NCBI GenBank assembly: GCA_021794595.1
Contig: JAJYQN010000065.1
Coordinates: 1 to 64,000 of the forward strand
DNA: 64,000 nt
Direction: 5' to 3'
DNA from: Pseudomonadota bacterium
Lineage (GTDB): Bacteria; Pseudomonadota; Gammaproteobacteria; Acidiferrobacterales; Acidiferrobacteraceae
Of the stretch, positions 41,396-50,833 are shown one piece after another (the stretch's first letter is position 1; the number at the start of each line of letters is the position of its first letter). Position numbers and translations under genes: made by a program. The notes under the pieces were generated by a model. That model did no database searches and had not been told where the DNA came from. It saw only the letters and a list, made by a program, of their open reading frames with translations.

Positions 41396-42664
41396 ATGGA
41401 TACCCGCCGACTGTCCGTGCACGAGGGCCCACCCCTGGGGTCGGTGCTCTCGGCGTTCCTGATCGCTCCTTGGTTTCTCGCCGCTGCGGGTCTTGTGCTG
41501 TTACGGGGTGGCTCCTGGGCCTTGACGAATCGTTACACCCCGAGCGTTCTCGCGGCCACCCATCTTGTGACGATTGGTTTTCTGATGATGACCGCGAGCG
41601 CCGCCGTGTTTCAGTTGTTGCCGGTTTTGTCCGGGCATTCGGTGCGGGGGTTGTCTTTGGTCGCGCCCCTTGTCCAGGGCGGTTTTGGGCTGGGCGCCCT
41701 GGTCTTGGCAGCAGCCTTCTTGGGTCATCGACTGAGCCTCTTCATGGGGGCTGTGATTCTTTTGGGGTGCGCCACCGGGGCCTTCCTGCTCCCGACCGCC
41801 ATGGCCCTATGGTCGCCTACTCAACACAAGACGATTCTTCTTATGCGCTACGCCCTGATCGCTCTTGCGGCCGCCCTGATCCTCGGGCTTGCGATGGCCA
41901 TTTCTTTTGGGCGTGCTCATGCTCCGGCCAGTTTTTTGTCGCTTGCACATCCGGTATGGGCCTTCACCGGCTGCTTTATCCTCTGGGTGGGCGTGGCCTG
42001 GCAGGTCCTGCCCATGTTTCAAGGGGTCCGACCATGGCACCATCGGGTCGGGACCTGGGTTGCCCCAGCGCTTATCGGACTCGCCGTCGGGCTATCGTGG
42101 GGCCTTAAGGCCGCGGCGCCCGGGGGTCTTGTGAGGGCTTTGCTCTTGGCTATAGCCGGCATCGTAGGGCTTAGCGCAGCCTTTATTCTCAGGCGACTCT
42201 GGAGTCGCGGTCGTCTCCGGCGCGATGCCATGACGTATTTCTGGTACCTTGCCTTAACGAGCCTTATTGCCGCCTGCTCTATCGCGGCTTTGCTAGGGCT
42301 TGGATATGCGCAGTCGCCGCGTTGGCCCCTGGTCTTCGGGGTCTTGGCCCTTCTCGGGGCTGCCGCTTCCTTTATTGACGGTATGCTCTATAAGATCGTG
42401 CCGTTTTTGATCTGGATGGCTCTTCAACGGCACCCTGGTCGAACGTCTTTGCTCATGCAAGGGATAATATCGGGGCGGCGGATGATGATTCACTTTGTTG
42501 TTCACTTGCTCGCTTTGGTGGTCCTGCTCATCGCGATCTTCTGGCGTCCCCTAGCCCCGCTTGCGGCCGTCTTTTGGACGGCCGCCGGCGCCGGCTTAGG
42601 TCTCAATCTAGCCTTGGCGGCCCTCTCCTATCGGCGGGCCTTGCGCCCGTTGGCGTCGGTCTAA
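41396..42664 (+). CDS. Polytopic membrane protein associated with NnrS
   Basis: ~12 hydrophobic segments; several intramembrane His; directly upstream of nnrS. Confidence 0.7.
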   Translation: MDTRRLSVHEGPPLGSVLSAFLIAPWFLAAAGLVLLRGGSWALTNRYTPSVLAATHLVTIGFLMMTASAAVFQLLPVLSGHSVRGLSLVAPLVQGGFGLGALVLAAAFLGHRLSLFMGAVILLGCATGAFLLPTAMALWSPTQHKTILLMRYALIALAAALILGLAMAISFGRAHAPASFLSLAHPVWAFTGCFILWVGVAWQVLPMFQGVRPWHHRVGTWVAPALIGLAVGLSWGLKAAAPGGLVRALLLAIAGIVGLSAAFILRRLWSRGRLRRDAMTYFWYLALTSLIAACSIAALLGLGYAQSPRWPLVFGVLALLGAAASFIDGMLYKIVPFLIWMALQRHPGRTSLLMQGIISGRRMMIHFVVHLLALVVLLIAIFWRPLAPLAAVFWTAAGAGLGLNLALAALSYRRALRPLASV

Positions 42665-42667
42665 ACG

Positions 42668-43876
42668 ATGCGCCTTTTCGACGCCCCGCATCGCGTCTTC
42701 TTCCTGGGCGGCTTGGCGCAGGCTCTTCTCGCCTTGACGCTGTGGTCGCTTTGGCTTGCCGGTGCCTGGGCCGGGGTTTTAAGCCTGCCGCCTCTTCCGG
42801 TATCCGCGATTGCGCTGCACGGGTTTTTTATGGTGTACGGTGTTTTCCCCTTTTTTATCTTCGGATTTTTGACGACGACTTATCCGCGTTGGATGCACGC
42901 CGCGCCTTTGAGCCGCTCCGCTTATCGTGGCCCGGTCGGTCTTCGCGTGGCGGGGCTGGCAGTGGCTTATCTGAGTCTAATGCGAGGGCGCCCCGAGCTA
43001 GCCTGGGCTGCCATCGTAATGGCCCTAGGCGATGCCTGGCTCGCCCAAAACCTCTTTCGCATCTATCGCCGGGCGCGAAATGAGGCGCGCCGGGGGATCA
43101 TGGTCTTTAACATAACGATCGCAGCCGAGATACTGGGGCTCCTCCTGTATGGCCTGGGGTTTTATGAGGCCAGTACCTCCATGATTCTATTAGCGGTCCA
43201 TATCGGGCTTTTCTTATTTCTCGCGCCGACCCTTGTGGGCGTCGCCTATCGCATGATCCCGTTCTTTTGCGCCCAGACCTTGGCCTCCTATCAACGCCCG
43301 GTCCAGTCTCCCAATGCCCCGCTTGGCTTCCTGGGCGGCATGGCGGTCCACTTCGCCTTGATCCCGTGCCGCGCGCCGCTGGCGCTCGCTGTGGTGGACG
43401 GCGCCTTGGCGATGGCGGCTTGGTACTATCTGTGGCTCTGGTTTCGGCGTGACGTGGTCCGCGAGGGGCTTTTGCTGCTCCTCTTTATCGGGTTTTCCTG
43501 GCTGGGGTGGGCCTATGCCCTGTACGCCCTTCAAGACTTGAACCAGGCCTTCGGCCTTTTCGCCATGGGCCGCGCCCCCTTACATGCCTTAGGCTTAGGC
43601 TTTGCCTTGAGTCTCGTCATTGCCATGGTGACGCGCGTCACCCGTGGACACTCGGGCCGGGCCTTGCGGAGCGATCGCATCACTTGGACGGCTCTAAGCG
43701 GCGTACAGATCGCGACGTTTCTGCGCATAGCGGCTGCCTTTCCCGCGGTTGATAGTCTCGCTACTGTCAATGTCAGCGCGATCGCCGCGCCGGTCGCGGT
43801 GTTGGCGCTCGCGCCCTGGGTTGTCCGCTACAGTTATATGCTCCTTACGCCGCGCCTTGATGGGCGTCCCGGGTGA
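42668..43876 (+). CDS. nnrS: NnrS family haem/copper membrane protein
   Basis: 'LHGFFMVYGVFPFFIFGFLTTTYPRWM', 'RMIPFFCAQTL', 'HALGLGFALSLVIAMVTRVTRGHSG'. Confidence 0.85.
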   Translation: MRLFDAPHRVFFLGGLAQALLALTLWSLWLAGAWAGVLSLPPLPVSAIALHGFFMVYGVFPFFIFGFLTTTYPRWMHAAPLSRSAYRGPVGLRVAGLAVAYLSLMRGRPELAWAAIVMALGDAWLAQNLFRIYRRARNEARRGIMVFNITIAAEILGLLLYGLGFYEASTSMILLAVHIGLFLFLAPTLVGVAYRMIPFFCAQTLASYQRPVQSPNAPLGFLGGMAVHFALIPCRAPLALAVVDGALAMAAWYYLWLWFRRDVVREGLLLLLFIGFSWLGWAYALYALQDLNQAFGLFAMGRAPLHALGLGFALSLVIAMVTRVTRGHSGRALRSDRITWTALSGVQIATFLRIAAAFPAVDSLATVNVSAIAAPVAVLALAPWVVRYSYMLLTPRLDGRPG

Positions 43877-43881
43877 TACTT

Positions 43882-44343
43882 ATGTCGGTTACGGAATCGT
43901 TACTTGTCGTACATGTCTTGTCGGTGGTGCTGTGGATAGGTGGCGTCGCGTTTGTCACCACGATTGTGTTACCGATGTTGGCGTCATGGCCGGCTGCCCA
44001 ACGCTTTGCCGTATTTCGCGAGATAGAGCGGCGTTTCGGCACTGAGGCCCGTGTTCTCGTCGTGGCGGCGGGTGCGAGCGGAGGGGCCTTACTATTCCGT
44101 TTGCGACTGACCGGCCTTTTGTTTCGACCCCAGGGCGCTTGGCTTGATGGCATGATCGGCCTTTGGACACTCTTTGCGCTTCTCTTATTTGTCGCAGAGC
44201 CCCTCTTCCTCCACCGAAAAATGACCGAGATGGCGCAGCGCGACCCCTCTCGCGCTCACGCGCTTCTTGTGCGCGGTCACCGATTGCTGTTGGCGTTGGC
44301 CGTGATCGTCATCATAGCCGGCGTGTGGGGAGCGACGGGCTAA
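43882..44343 (+). CDS. CopD-like membrane protein
   Basis: Four TMs, 'VVHVLSVVLWIGGVAFVTTIVLP'. Confidence 0.65.
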   Translation: MSVTESLLVVHVLSVVLWIGGVAFVTTIVLPMLASWPAAQRFAVFREIERRFGTEARVLVVAAGASGGALLFRLRLTGLLFRPQGAWLDGMIGLWTLFALLLFVAEPLFLHRKMTEMAQRDPSRAHALLVRGHRLLLALAVIVIIAGVWGATG

Positions 44344-44347
44344 GGTC

Positions 44348-45037
44348 TTAAGGGGTCGGGAGCTCTATGGCGGGCATAAGGGCGCGCAGGTCTCGGCGCA
44401 GTTCTGGGGTAAGCCAGGGCTCGTAATGGGTCTTCAGTTCGGCATCCTCGCAGCCGGTGGGCCGAAAGTCTTTGAGGGTCAAATGGTCCGCCCCAAGCTC
44501 TCGGAGTTCCGCGACGAGAGTCATCAGGTCGCGATGTGAGAGTAGGGCCGGGTGGACCGTGGTCCGCAACTCGTAAGGCTTACCGCTCGCGAGTAGCATT
44601 TTGAGCGATTCGCGGGCCGCATCCTGGCTGCGGTGGTCTTGGGTAATCGCGGCGTAGCGTGAGAACGGGCCTTTCACGTCCAGGCCCACCCAATCGACCA
44701 GCGGCAAGACCTGCGCGAAGCGTCTGGGCGAGACCCCGGCGGTATGGATGGCCGTGCCAAAGCCCGCCCTGCGGACCTCGATCAAGGCCGATCGTACCGC
44801 CGCCGATTGCGCCAAGGGTTCGCCGCCGCTGAACACCACAGCGTCCAAAAGCCCGTGCCGCTTAGCGAGGAATTCCGAGACCTCGGGCCACGAGATCCGG
44901 GACCGGCTTTCCCAGAGGTGACTGTTGTGGCAGTAGCGACAGCGCCACGGGCAGCCAGAACAGAATAAGACGGCGGCCTGCTGCCCCGGGTAATCGATAC
45001 TGCTCCAGGGTACCAAGCCGCCTAAGCGGAGTTTCAT
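44348..45037 (-). CDS. nrdG: Anaerobic RNR-activating protein (radical SAM)
   Basis: 'LFCSGCPWRCRYCHNSHLW', 'VVFSGGEPLAQ'. Confidence 0.92.
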   Translation of the reverse strand: MKLRLGGLVPWSSIDYPGQQAAVLFCSGCPWRCRYCHNSHLWESRSRISWPEVSEFLAKRHGLLDAVVFSGGEPLAQSAAVRSALIEVRRAGFGTAIHTAGVSPRRFAQVLPLVDWVGLDVKGPFSRYAAITQDHRSQDAARESLKMLLASGKPYELRTTVHPALLSHRDLMTLVAELRELGADHLTLKDFRPTGCEDAELKTHYEPWLTPELRRDLRALMPAIELPTP

Positions 45038-45216
45038 CCTCCAAGACGGCCTTCTTGAAAAAAGACCCGCTCCTCGTGTTCGCCCTTTTTGCCCTCGTTG
45101 AATGAGGCCACCGGGCGATGGTAGCCCATGACGCGGGTCCAGACCTCGCAGAGCTGGCGTTCGTCTGCGCGTAACGCGGAGTTTCGTGATGCAAGTTCTG
45201 TTTCCTGGTTTTTCAT
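45034..45216 (-). CDS. Stand-alone glycyl-radical C-terminal peptide of class III RNR (60 aa)
   Basis: 'RQLCEVWTRVMGYHRPVASFNEGKKGEHEERVFF' contains the glycyl-radical-loop-like sequence; own RBS 'caggag' before ATG. Confidence 0.8.
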   Translation of the reverse strand: MKNQETELASRNSALRADERQLCEVWTRVMGYHRPVASFNEGKKGEHEERVFFQEGRLGG

Positions 45217-45235
45217 AGACGACTCCTGGTGTTGA

Positions 45236-47248
45236 CTACGTGGCAGCTTGCGCGCGTCGGCGCCCCCAAGCCTCTTCATCGCATGTCGGACAATACTGAT
45301 GTTCGCCCGCGATATAGCCATGATGCGGGCAGATCGAGAAGGTGGGAGTGATGGTAATGTAGGGCATGCGAAAACGCGTAAGCGCCCGGCGCACGAGGTC
45401 GCGCGCCACGGCAGCGCTCGATAGCCGCTCATTCATGTAAAGGTGGAGGACTGTGCCCCCGGTGTAACGCCTCTGTAGGTCCTCCTGGCGCTCCAGGGCC
45501 TCGAACGGGTCGTCGGTCAAGCCCACGGGCAGCTGCGATGAGTTCGTATAGTAAGGACGCTCGCGCGTGCCGGCTTGGATGATGCCCGGAAAGCGCTGGC
45601 GGTCGGCCCGCGCGAAACGGTAGGTCGCGCCTTCGGCGGGTGAGGCCTCCAGATTATAGAGGTGCCCAGTCTCTTCCTGAAAGCGCGCCAGTCGGGCGCG
45701 GATATGATCGAGTAAGCGGCACGCCAGGGCATGGCCATCGGCGTGGACGATGTCGAAGGCGTCGGCGGTGAAGTTGCGTATCATCTCGTTGATGCCGTTC
45801 ACCCCGATGGTCGAGAAGTGGTTGCGCAAGGTCCCAAGATAACGCTTGGTGTAAGGAAAAAGTCCCTGGTCCATATAGCCCTGAATGGTCTTGCGTTTGA
45901 TCTCGAGACTTGTGCGCGCCATCTCTAGGAGCCGGTCTAGCGCCAGGAAAAGCTCGGCTTCTTGGTCTCGATGAACGTATCCCAGGCGTGCGCAATTGAT
46001 GGTCACTACCCCTACCGAGCCCGTCTGCTCGGCCGATCCGAAAAGCCCGTTGCCGCGTTTTAGTAGCTCGGTCAGGTCCAACTGGAGCCGGCAGCACATG
46101 GAGCGCACCATGTGCGGTTCGAGATCCGAGTTCAAGAAGTTCTGGAAATAGGGCAGGCCGTATTTCGCGGTCAAGGCGAACAGGCGCTCGACGTTCTCGC
46201 CCTCCCAATCGAAGTCTTTGGTGATGTTGTAGGTCGGAATCGGGAAGGTGAAGACGCGCCCTTTGGCGTCACCCTTTTCCATGACCTCGAGGTAGGCCTT
46301 GTTGATGAGCGCCATTTCAGGTGCCAGATCCCCATAGGTGAAGGGCATCTCTTCACCGCCTATGATCGGGATTTGATCGCGCAAATCCTCCGGACACGTC
46401 CAGTCGAATGTCAGATTGGTGAACGGCGTCTGCGTACCCCATCGGGACGGGATGTTGAGATTGTAGATCAGCTCCTGCAGGCACTGCAGAACGTCTTCGT
46501 AGGCCATCTTGTCTTTGCGGACAAAGGGCGCCAAGTAGGTGTCGAAGGAACTAAAGGCCTGGGCCCCGGCCCATTCGTTTTGGAGAGTGCCTAAGAAGTT
46601 GACGATTTGCCCAACCGCGCTCGAAAGATGTTTTGGGGGGGCCGCCTCGACCTTGTGTGAAACCCCGTTTAGGCCCTCATTGAGCAGCGTCCGGAGCGAC
46701 CAACCGGCACAATAACCCGACAGCATATCGAGGTCGTGGATATGGATCGCCCCGTCCCTATGGGCCGCTCCTATCTCTTGCGGGTAAACGTGGTTCAACC
46801 AGTAGTTAGCGACGACCTTGCCGGAGATGCTGAGAATGAGCCCGCCCAAGGAGTAACCCTGGTTCGCGTTGGCGTTCACCCGCCAGTCGCGCCGATCCAG
46901 GTATTCTGTCACCGCCTCTTCGACCTCGACATGAACCTTGCCTTCTTCGCGCGTGAGTCGGCGCTTTTCCCGGTAGGCGATATAAAGGTGGGCCGTGCGG
47001 CGAAAGCCGTGGGCGAGCAGCGTGTCTTCCACGGCGTCTTGTATGGTCTCGACGTCGGGATGCCCGTTTGGCAGGCGACCCTCGACGTGTTCTGTGAGAG
47101 TTGTTGCCTCCGCGGCCTCGAACTCGCCGCTCGCGATCCCGGCGCGCAGAATCGCGTAATGAATCTTGCGTGGGTCAAACGGGACTAGGCGGCCATCGCG
47201 CTTACGGACCTTCTCGACACCGGTTTCCGTCATCTCAGTCACACTCAT
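45236..47248 (-). CDS. nrdD: Anaerobic ribonucleoside-triphosphate reductase, catalytic part without C-terminal radical loop
   Basis: ATP-cone N-terminus 'VRKRDGRLVPFDPRKIHYAI'; 'THIHDLD'-type motif; ends at zinc motif 'ICPHHGYIAGEHQYCPTCDEEAWGRRRAQAAT*'. Confidence 0.92.
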   Translation of the reverse strand: MSVTEMTETGVEKVRKRDGRLVPFDPRKIHYAILRAGIASGEFEAAEATTLTEHVEGRLPNGHPDVETIQDAVEDTLLAHGFRRTAHLYIAYREKRRLTREEGKVHVEVEEAVTEYLDRRDWRVNANANQGYSLGGLILSISGKVVANYWLNHVYPQEIGAAHRDGAIHIHDLDMLSGYCAGWSLRTLLNEGLNGVSHKVEAAPPKHLSSAVGQIVNFLGTLQNEWAGAQAFSSFDTYLAPFVRKDKMAYEDVLQCLQELIYNLNIPSRWGTQTPFTNLTFDWTCPEDLRDQIPIIGGEEMPFTYGDLAPEMALINKAYLEVMEKGDAKGRVFTFPIPTYNITKDFDWEGENVERLFALTAKYGLPYFQNFLNSDLEPHMVRSMCCRLQLDLTELLKRGNGLFGSAEQTGSVGVVTINCARLGYVHRDQEAELFLALDRLLEMARTSLEIKRKTIQGYMDQGLFPYTKRYLGTLRNHFSTIGVNGINEMIRNFTADAFDIVHADGHALACRLLDHIRARLARFQEETGHLYNLEASPAEGATYRFARADRQRFPGIIQAGTRERPYYTNSSQLPVGLTDDPFEALERQEDLQRRYTGGTVLHLYMNERLSSAAVARDLVRRALTRFRMPYITITPTFSICPHHGYIAGEHQYCPTCDEEAWGRRRAQAAT

Positions 47249-47293
47249 TGTGATTTCCGTAAGAAACCATACAACATGTAGGGTTGACAGGGT

Positions 47294-47307
47294 TTGATCC
47301 ACATCAA
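47294..47307. promoter_or_regulatory. FNR box, consensus palindrome
   Basis: TTGATccacATCAA between nrdD (-) and radical SAM/ubiUV genes (+). Confidence 0.85.
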
Positions 47308-47357
47308 CGGATTGGGTCGCGCCGGTCCGTACACTTTAGTCGTCCGGTCTACGGGAA

Positions 47358-48041
47358 GTGAGAGCTATGGCGATGGGGAATACCGTTCGGCGTCCGGAGG
47401 CCTTTTCAAAGCCGATACGGGGAGTTGTGGCCTATCGGATAGGTCAGCGCGTCTATTTGAACCTCACCAGCCGCTGTAGCTTGCGCTGCCGGTTCTGTCC
47501 CAAATTTCATCGGACCTGGACTGTTGAGGATGCCTACCTGCGCCTGGCGTTGGCAGACGAGCCGAGGGCCGAAGATGTCGTTTCGGCGGCGCGTCTTCAG
47601 GGTGCGTGCGAAGAGTATGTGTTTTGCGGCCTGGGCGAGCCGACCACGCGTCTTGATACCTTGCTCGAGGTCGCCTCGACCCTTAAGAGAGGCGGTGGCC
47701 ACCTCCGCCTCAATACCGACGGGTTGGCCCGGCTCGTCCATGGCTGCGACATTGCCCTGCGTCTGGCGGGCCTTATAGATCATGTGTCCATTTCCTTGAA
47801 TGCTCAGAACGAGGCCGTCTACCGGCGCTGGTGTCGGCCGAAGCTTCCCGGAAGCTTCGCTGCGGTTCTTGCCTTCGCCGAGCGCTGCCGGAGTTTTGTG
47901 CCCAGGGTGACCCTGACTGCGATCGATGGCCTAGAGGGGGTGGATATTAAGGCGTGCGCTGGGATAGCGCGCGATATCGGAGTCGAGTTTCGCGCCCGAC
48001 CGTGGGGGGCCCCAGGTGGTCGTGCTTTCCGAGTTCGTTGA
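47358..48041 (+). CDS. Radical SAM protein (TatD-associated type)
   Basis: 'VYLNLTSRCSLRCRFCPKFHR', 'YVFCGLGEPTTRL', 'RLNTDGLA'. Confidence 0.8.
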   Translation: MRAMAMGNTVRRPEAFSKPIRGVVAYRIGQRVYLNLTSRCSLRCRFCPKFHRTWTVEDAYLRLALADEPRAEDVVSAARLQGACEEYVFCGLGEPTTRLDTLLEVASTLKRGGGHLRLNTDGLARLVHGCDIALRLAGLIDHVSISLNAQNEAVYRRWCRPKLPGSFAAVLAFAERCRSFVPRVTLTAIDGLEGVDIKACAGIARDIGVEFRARPWGAPGGRAFRVR

Positions 48042-48945
48042 CACGTTCGGCCAGCACCTGCTGTCGCAATTCGGCGAACGAGTCCATAAGGTGGCCATAG
48101 ACGCGGGATTTACCTGCCCCAACCGCGATGGTCGCAGTGGCCGCGGCGGTTGCACGTTTTGCAACAACAAATCATTTCAGCCGGAGGCCCGTATGCCAAC
48201 CATCTCCGACCAAGTCCGCGCCGGCATGGCGTGCGTAGTGCGCCGTACCGGCGCGCGCAAGGTCTTGGCCTATTTTCAGACCTATACGAACACCTATGCG
48301 CCGCTTGAGATCTTGGCCTCGTGCTACGAAGAGGCGCTCGCGGTGCCGGGCGTCGTAGGTTTAAGTGTGGGCACGAGACCCGATTGCCTGTCCGAGCCGA
48401 TCGTGGCGCTGCTTGCCTCCTATCGCGACCGCGGTTATACGGTCTGGATTGAGTTGGGTTTGCAGTCGAGCTTCGACGATACCCTTTTGCGCGTCAATAG
48501 AGGTCATGGCTTCGCCGAGTATCGCGCGGCGATCGCCTTGATAGGCCGCTATCGATTACCGGTCTGCACGCATCTTATCGTCGGGCTGCCGGGTGAAGGG
48601 CGGCATCATGCCCTAGAGACCTTGGCGCGGGTCTTGTCTCTGGGCGTTGCCGGCCTCAAGGTGCATCCCCTGCATGTGGTTCGCGGGAGCCGCTTGGCGC
48701 ACGACTGGCGTAAGGGCGCATTGACGCCGATGTCCTTCGAGGACTATATCGCCATTGTGAGCGACCTCATCGAGCGCACACCGCGCCATGTCGTCTTTCA
48801 TCGCTTGACCGGGACCGCCCGCGCGGCCTTGCTGTTGGCGCCCGAGTGGTGTTCCGGCAAATGGCGGGTCTTGAACGCCATTGCCGCAGAGCTTGCGAGC
48901 AGAGGAACATCCCAAGGGGTCTTCGCCCCGGTGGCGGCCTCATGA
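48016..48945 (+). CDS. TIGR01212 (YhcC-type) radical SAM protein
   Basis: 'VHKVAIDAGFTCPNRDGRSGRGGCTFCNNKSF', 'YFQTYTNTYAP', 'GTRPDCL', 'ELGLQSSFDDTL'. Confidence 0.9.
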   Translation: MVVLSEFVDTFGQHLLSQFGERVHKVAIDAGFTCPNRDGRSGRGGCTFCNNKSFQPEARMPTISDQVRAGMACVVRRTGARKVLAYFQTYTNTYAPLEILASCYEEALAVPGVVGLSVGTRPDCLSEPIVALLASYRDRGYTVWIELGLQSSFDDTLLRVNRGHGFAEYRAAIALIGRYRLPVCTHLIVGLPGEGRHHALETLARVLSLGVAGLKVHPLHVVRGSRLAHDWRKGALTPMSFEDYIAIVSDLIERTPRHVVFHRLTGTARAALLLAPEWCSGKWRVLNAIAAELASRGTSQGVFAPVAAS

Positions 48946-49946
48946 CGATACCGGAACTCGTCTGTCCCGCGGGCACCAGCGCCGCGCTCGAGGCGGCCGT
49001 CGACTATGGGGCGGATGCCGTCTATGTGGGGCTGCGCAACGAAACCAACGCTCGCAACTTCCCCGGCCTTAATCTGACGACCTCTGAACTCACAAGTGGC
49101 GTCCGCTACGCCCATGCGCGGGGGTGCAGGGTCTATCTTGCGCTTAATACCTACGCCCAACCCGGGCGAGTCGCTATGTGGCAGCAGACCGCGGATCACG
49201 CCGCGTCGGCCGGCGTGGATGCAATCATAGCGGCCGATCCCGGGGTCTTGCGTTATTGTCAGCAGCGCTATCCGGATTTACCGCGTCATTTGTCGGTCCA
49301 GGGTTCGGCTACGAGCAACGAGGCCTTGAGCTTCTATGCCGAGCAATTGGGCGTGACGCGTGCAGTGCTCCCGCGCGTTTTGGCGCTGAATCAGGTTCAA
49401 AGGCTCGCGGAGAAGGCCCCGGTGGATCTCGAGGTCTTCGGCTTTGGCGGCTTGTGCGTCATGGTCGAAGGGCGCTGTGCCCTCTCGTCTTATGCGACCG
49501 GGGTATCCCCTAATACCTGCGGCGCCTGTTCCCCGGCCTCGGCCGTTCGTTGGGAAGAGAAAGGAGGGAAACGCCATGTGCGCTTGAATGGCGTCCTGAT
49601 AGACGTCTTCCAGAAGACCGAAAAGGCGGGATATCCCACCTTGTGCAAGGGCCGCTTCAAAATCGGCGAGAGCGTGGCCTACGTCTTGGAGGAGCCGACC
49701 AGCCTCAACGTCTTGCCTATCCTGCAGGACTTGGCGCGGATTCCGGTGCGCGCGATCAAGATCGAAGGGCGCCAGCGCTCGCCGTCTTATGTGGCCCGCG
49801 TAACCGCGATTTTTCGGGCCGCCTTGGACGCCTATGCGCAAGACCCCGAGGCCTACCGCGTGCAAACCCCGTGGACCGAGGGGCTGGCGTCTTTGTCCGA
49901 GGGCCACCACCAGACCCTCGGCGCTTTTGAAAGGCCCTGGCGATGA
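48942..49946 (+). CDS. ubiU: O2-independent ubiquinone biosynthesis protein UbiU (peptidase U32 family)
   Basis: 'PELVCPAGTSAALEAAVDYGADAVYVGLRNETNARNFPGLNL', 'GLCVMVEGRCALSSYATGVSPNTCGACSP'; overlaps UbiV. Confidence 0.9.
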   Translation: MTIPELVCPAGTSAALEAAVDYGADAVYVGLRNETNARNFPGLNLTTSELTSGVRYAHARGCRVYLALNTYAQPGRVAMWQQTADHAASAGVDAIIAADPGVLRYCQQRYPDLPRHLSVQGSATSNEALSFYAEQLGVTRAVLPRVLALNQVQRLAEKAPVDLEVFGFGGLCVMVEGRCALSSYATGVSPNTCGACSPASAVRWEEKGGKRHVRLNGVLIDVFQKTEKAGYPTLCKGRFKIGESVAYVLEEPTSLNVLPILQDLARIPVRAIKIEGRQRSPSYVARVTAIFRAALDAYAQDPEAYRVQTPWTEGLASLSEGHHQTLGAFERPWR

Positions 49947-50833
49947 GGCTTTCGCTCGCCCCCATCCCGTTTTTTTGGGAACCGAAGGGACTCCGGAACT
50001 TCTATACGGCTATCGCCGAAAGCCCGATCGATATCGTCTATCTCGGCGAGACCGTCTGCTACAAACGGCGCGGGCTGCGGCTCCCGGATTGGCTCAGCAT
50101 AGGTGACATGCTGACGGCACACGGGAAGGAGGTCGTTTTGTCGAGCCTTGTCCTAGTCGACGGTGAGGCCGAGATCAGGGCGACGCGGAGACTCTGTCGA
50201 AACGGTCGTTTCCTTATCGAGGCCAACGATATGAGCGCCGTAAGCTTGGCGCACGGGGCCGCGTTCGTGGCCGGCGCCACCCTCAATATCTACAACGAAG
50301 AAGCGCTAAGAATCCTGGCCGAGAGCGGCGCCACACGGTTCGTGGCGGCCCTGGAGCTGGACCGCCATGCGCTTACCACCTTGCGTGCCGCGCCCGCCTC
50401 CTCCATCGAGTGCGAGGTCTTGGCCTTCGGCAGACCGGCGCTTGCCTATTCGGCGCGCTGCTTTAGCGCGCGCAGTATCGATCGTGGTAAGGATGCCTGC
50501 GAATGGGTTTGCGAGGGACAGGCCGCCGGCATTCCGGTAGCGACCCAAGAGGATGTCCCGTTTCTGACGATAAACGGGCCGCAAGTGCATTCCGCGCAGA
50601 TCTTGAATTATCTCGCCGAGCTCTCCCAGCTCGAGGACGCGGGGGTCGATATCTTACGCATTATGCCAGACGCCGAGCATTCGCTTTCCGTTATCGAGGC
50701 CTTCCGCGCGGTCCTGGACCGACGCCAGACAGCGGAGGCCGCGATGAGCGTGTTGGAGTCTAAAGGCCTTGCGCGTGGGACTAATGGTTATTGGCATGGG
50801 CAAGCGGGACAGACGATATGCCCGCGATCTTAG
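49943..50833 (+). CDS. ubiV: O2-independent ubiquinone biosynthesis protein UbiV (peptidase U32 family)
   Basis: 'RLSLAPIPFFWEPKGLRNFYTAIAESPIDIVYLGETVCYKRR', 'ARCFSARSIDRGKDACEWVC'. Confidence 0.9.
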   Translation: MRLSLAPIPFFWEPKGLRNFYTAIAESPIDIVYLGETVCYKRRGLRLPDWLSIGDMLTAHGKEVVLSSLVLVDGEAEIRATRRLCRNGRFLIEANDMSAVSLAHGAAFVAGATLNIYNEEALRILAESGATRFVAALELDRHALTTLRAAPASSIECEVLAFGRPALAYSARCFSARSIDRGKDACEWVCEGQAAGIPVATQEDVPFLTINGPQVHSAQILNYLAELSQLEDAGVDILRIMPDAEHSLSVIEAFRAVLDRRQTAEAAMSVLESKGLARGTNGYWHGQAGQTICPRS

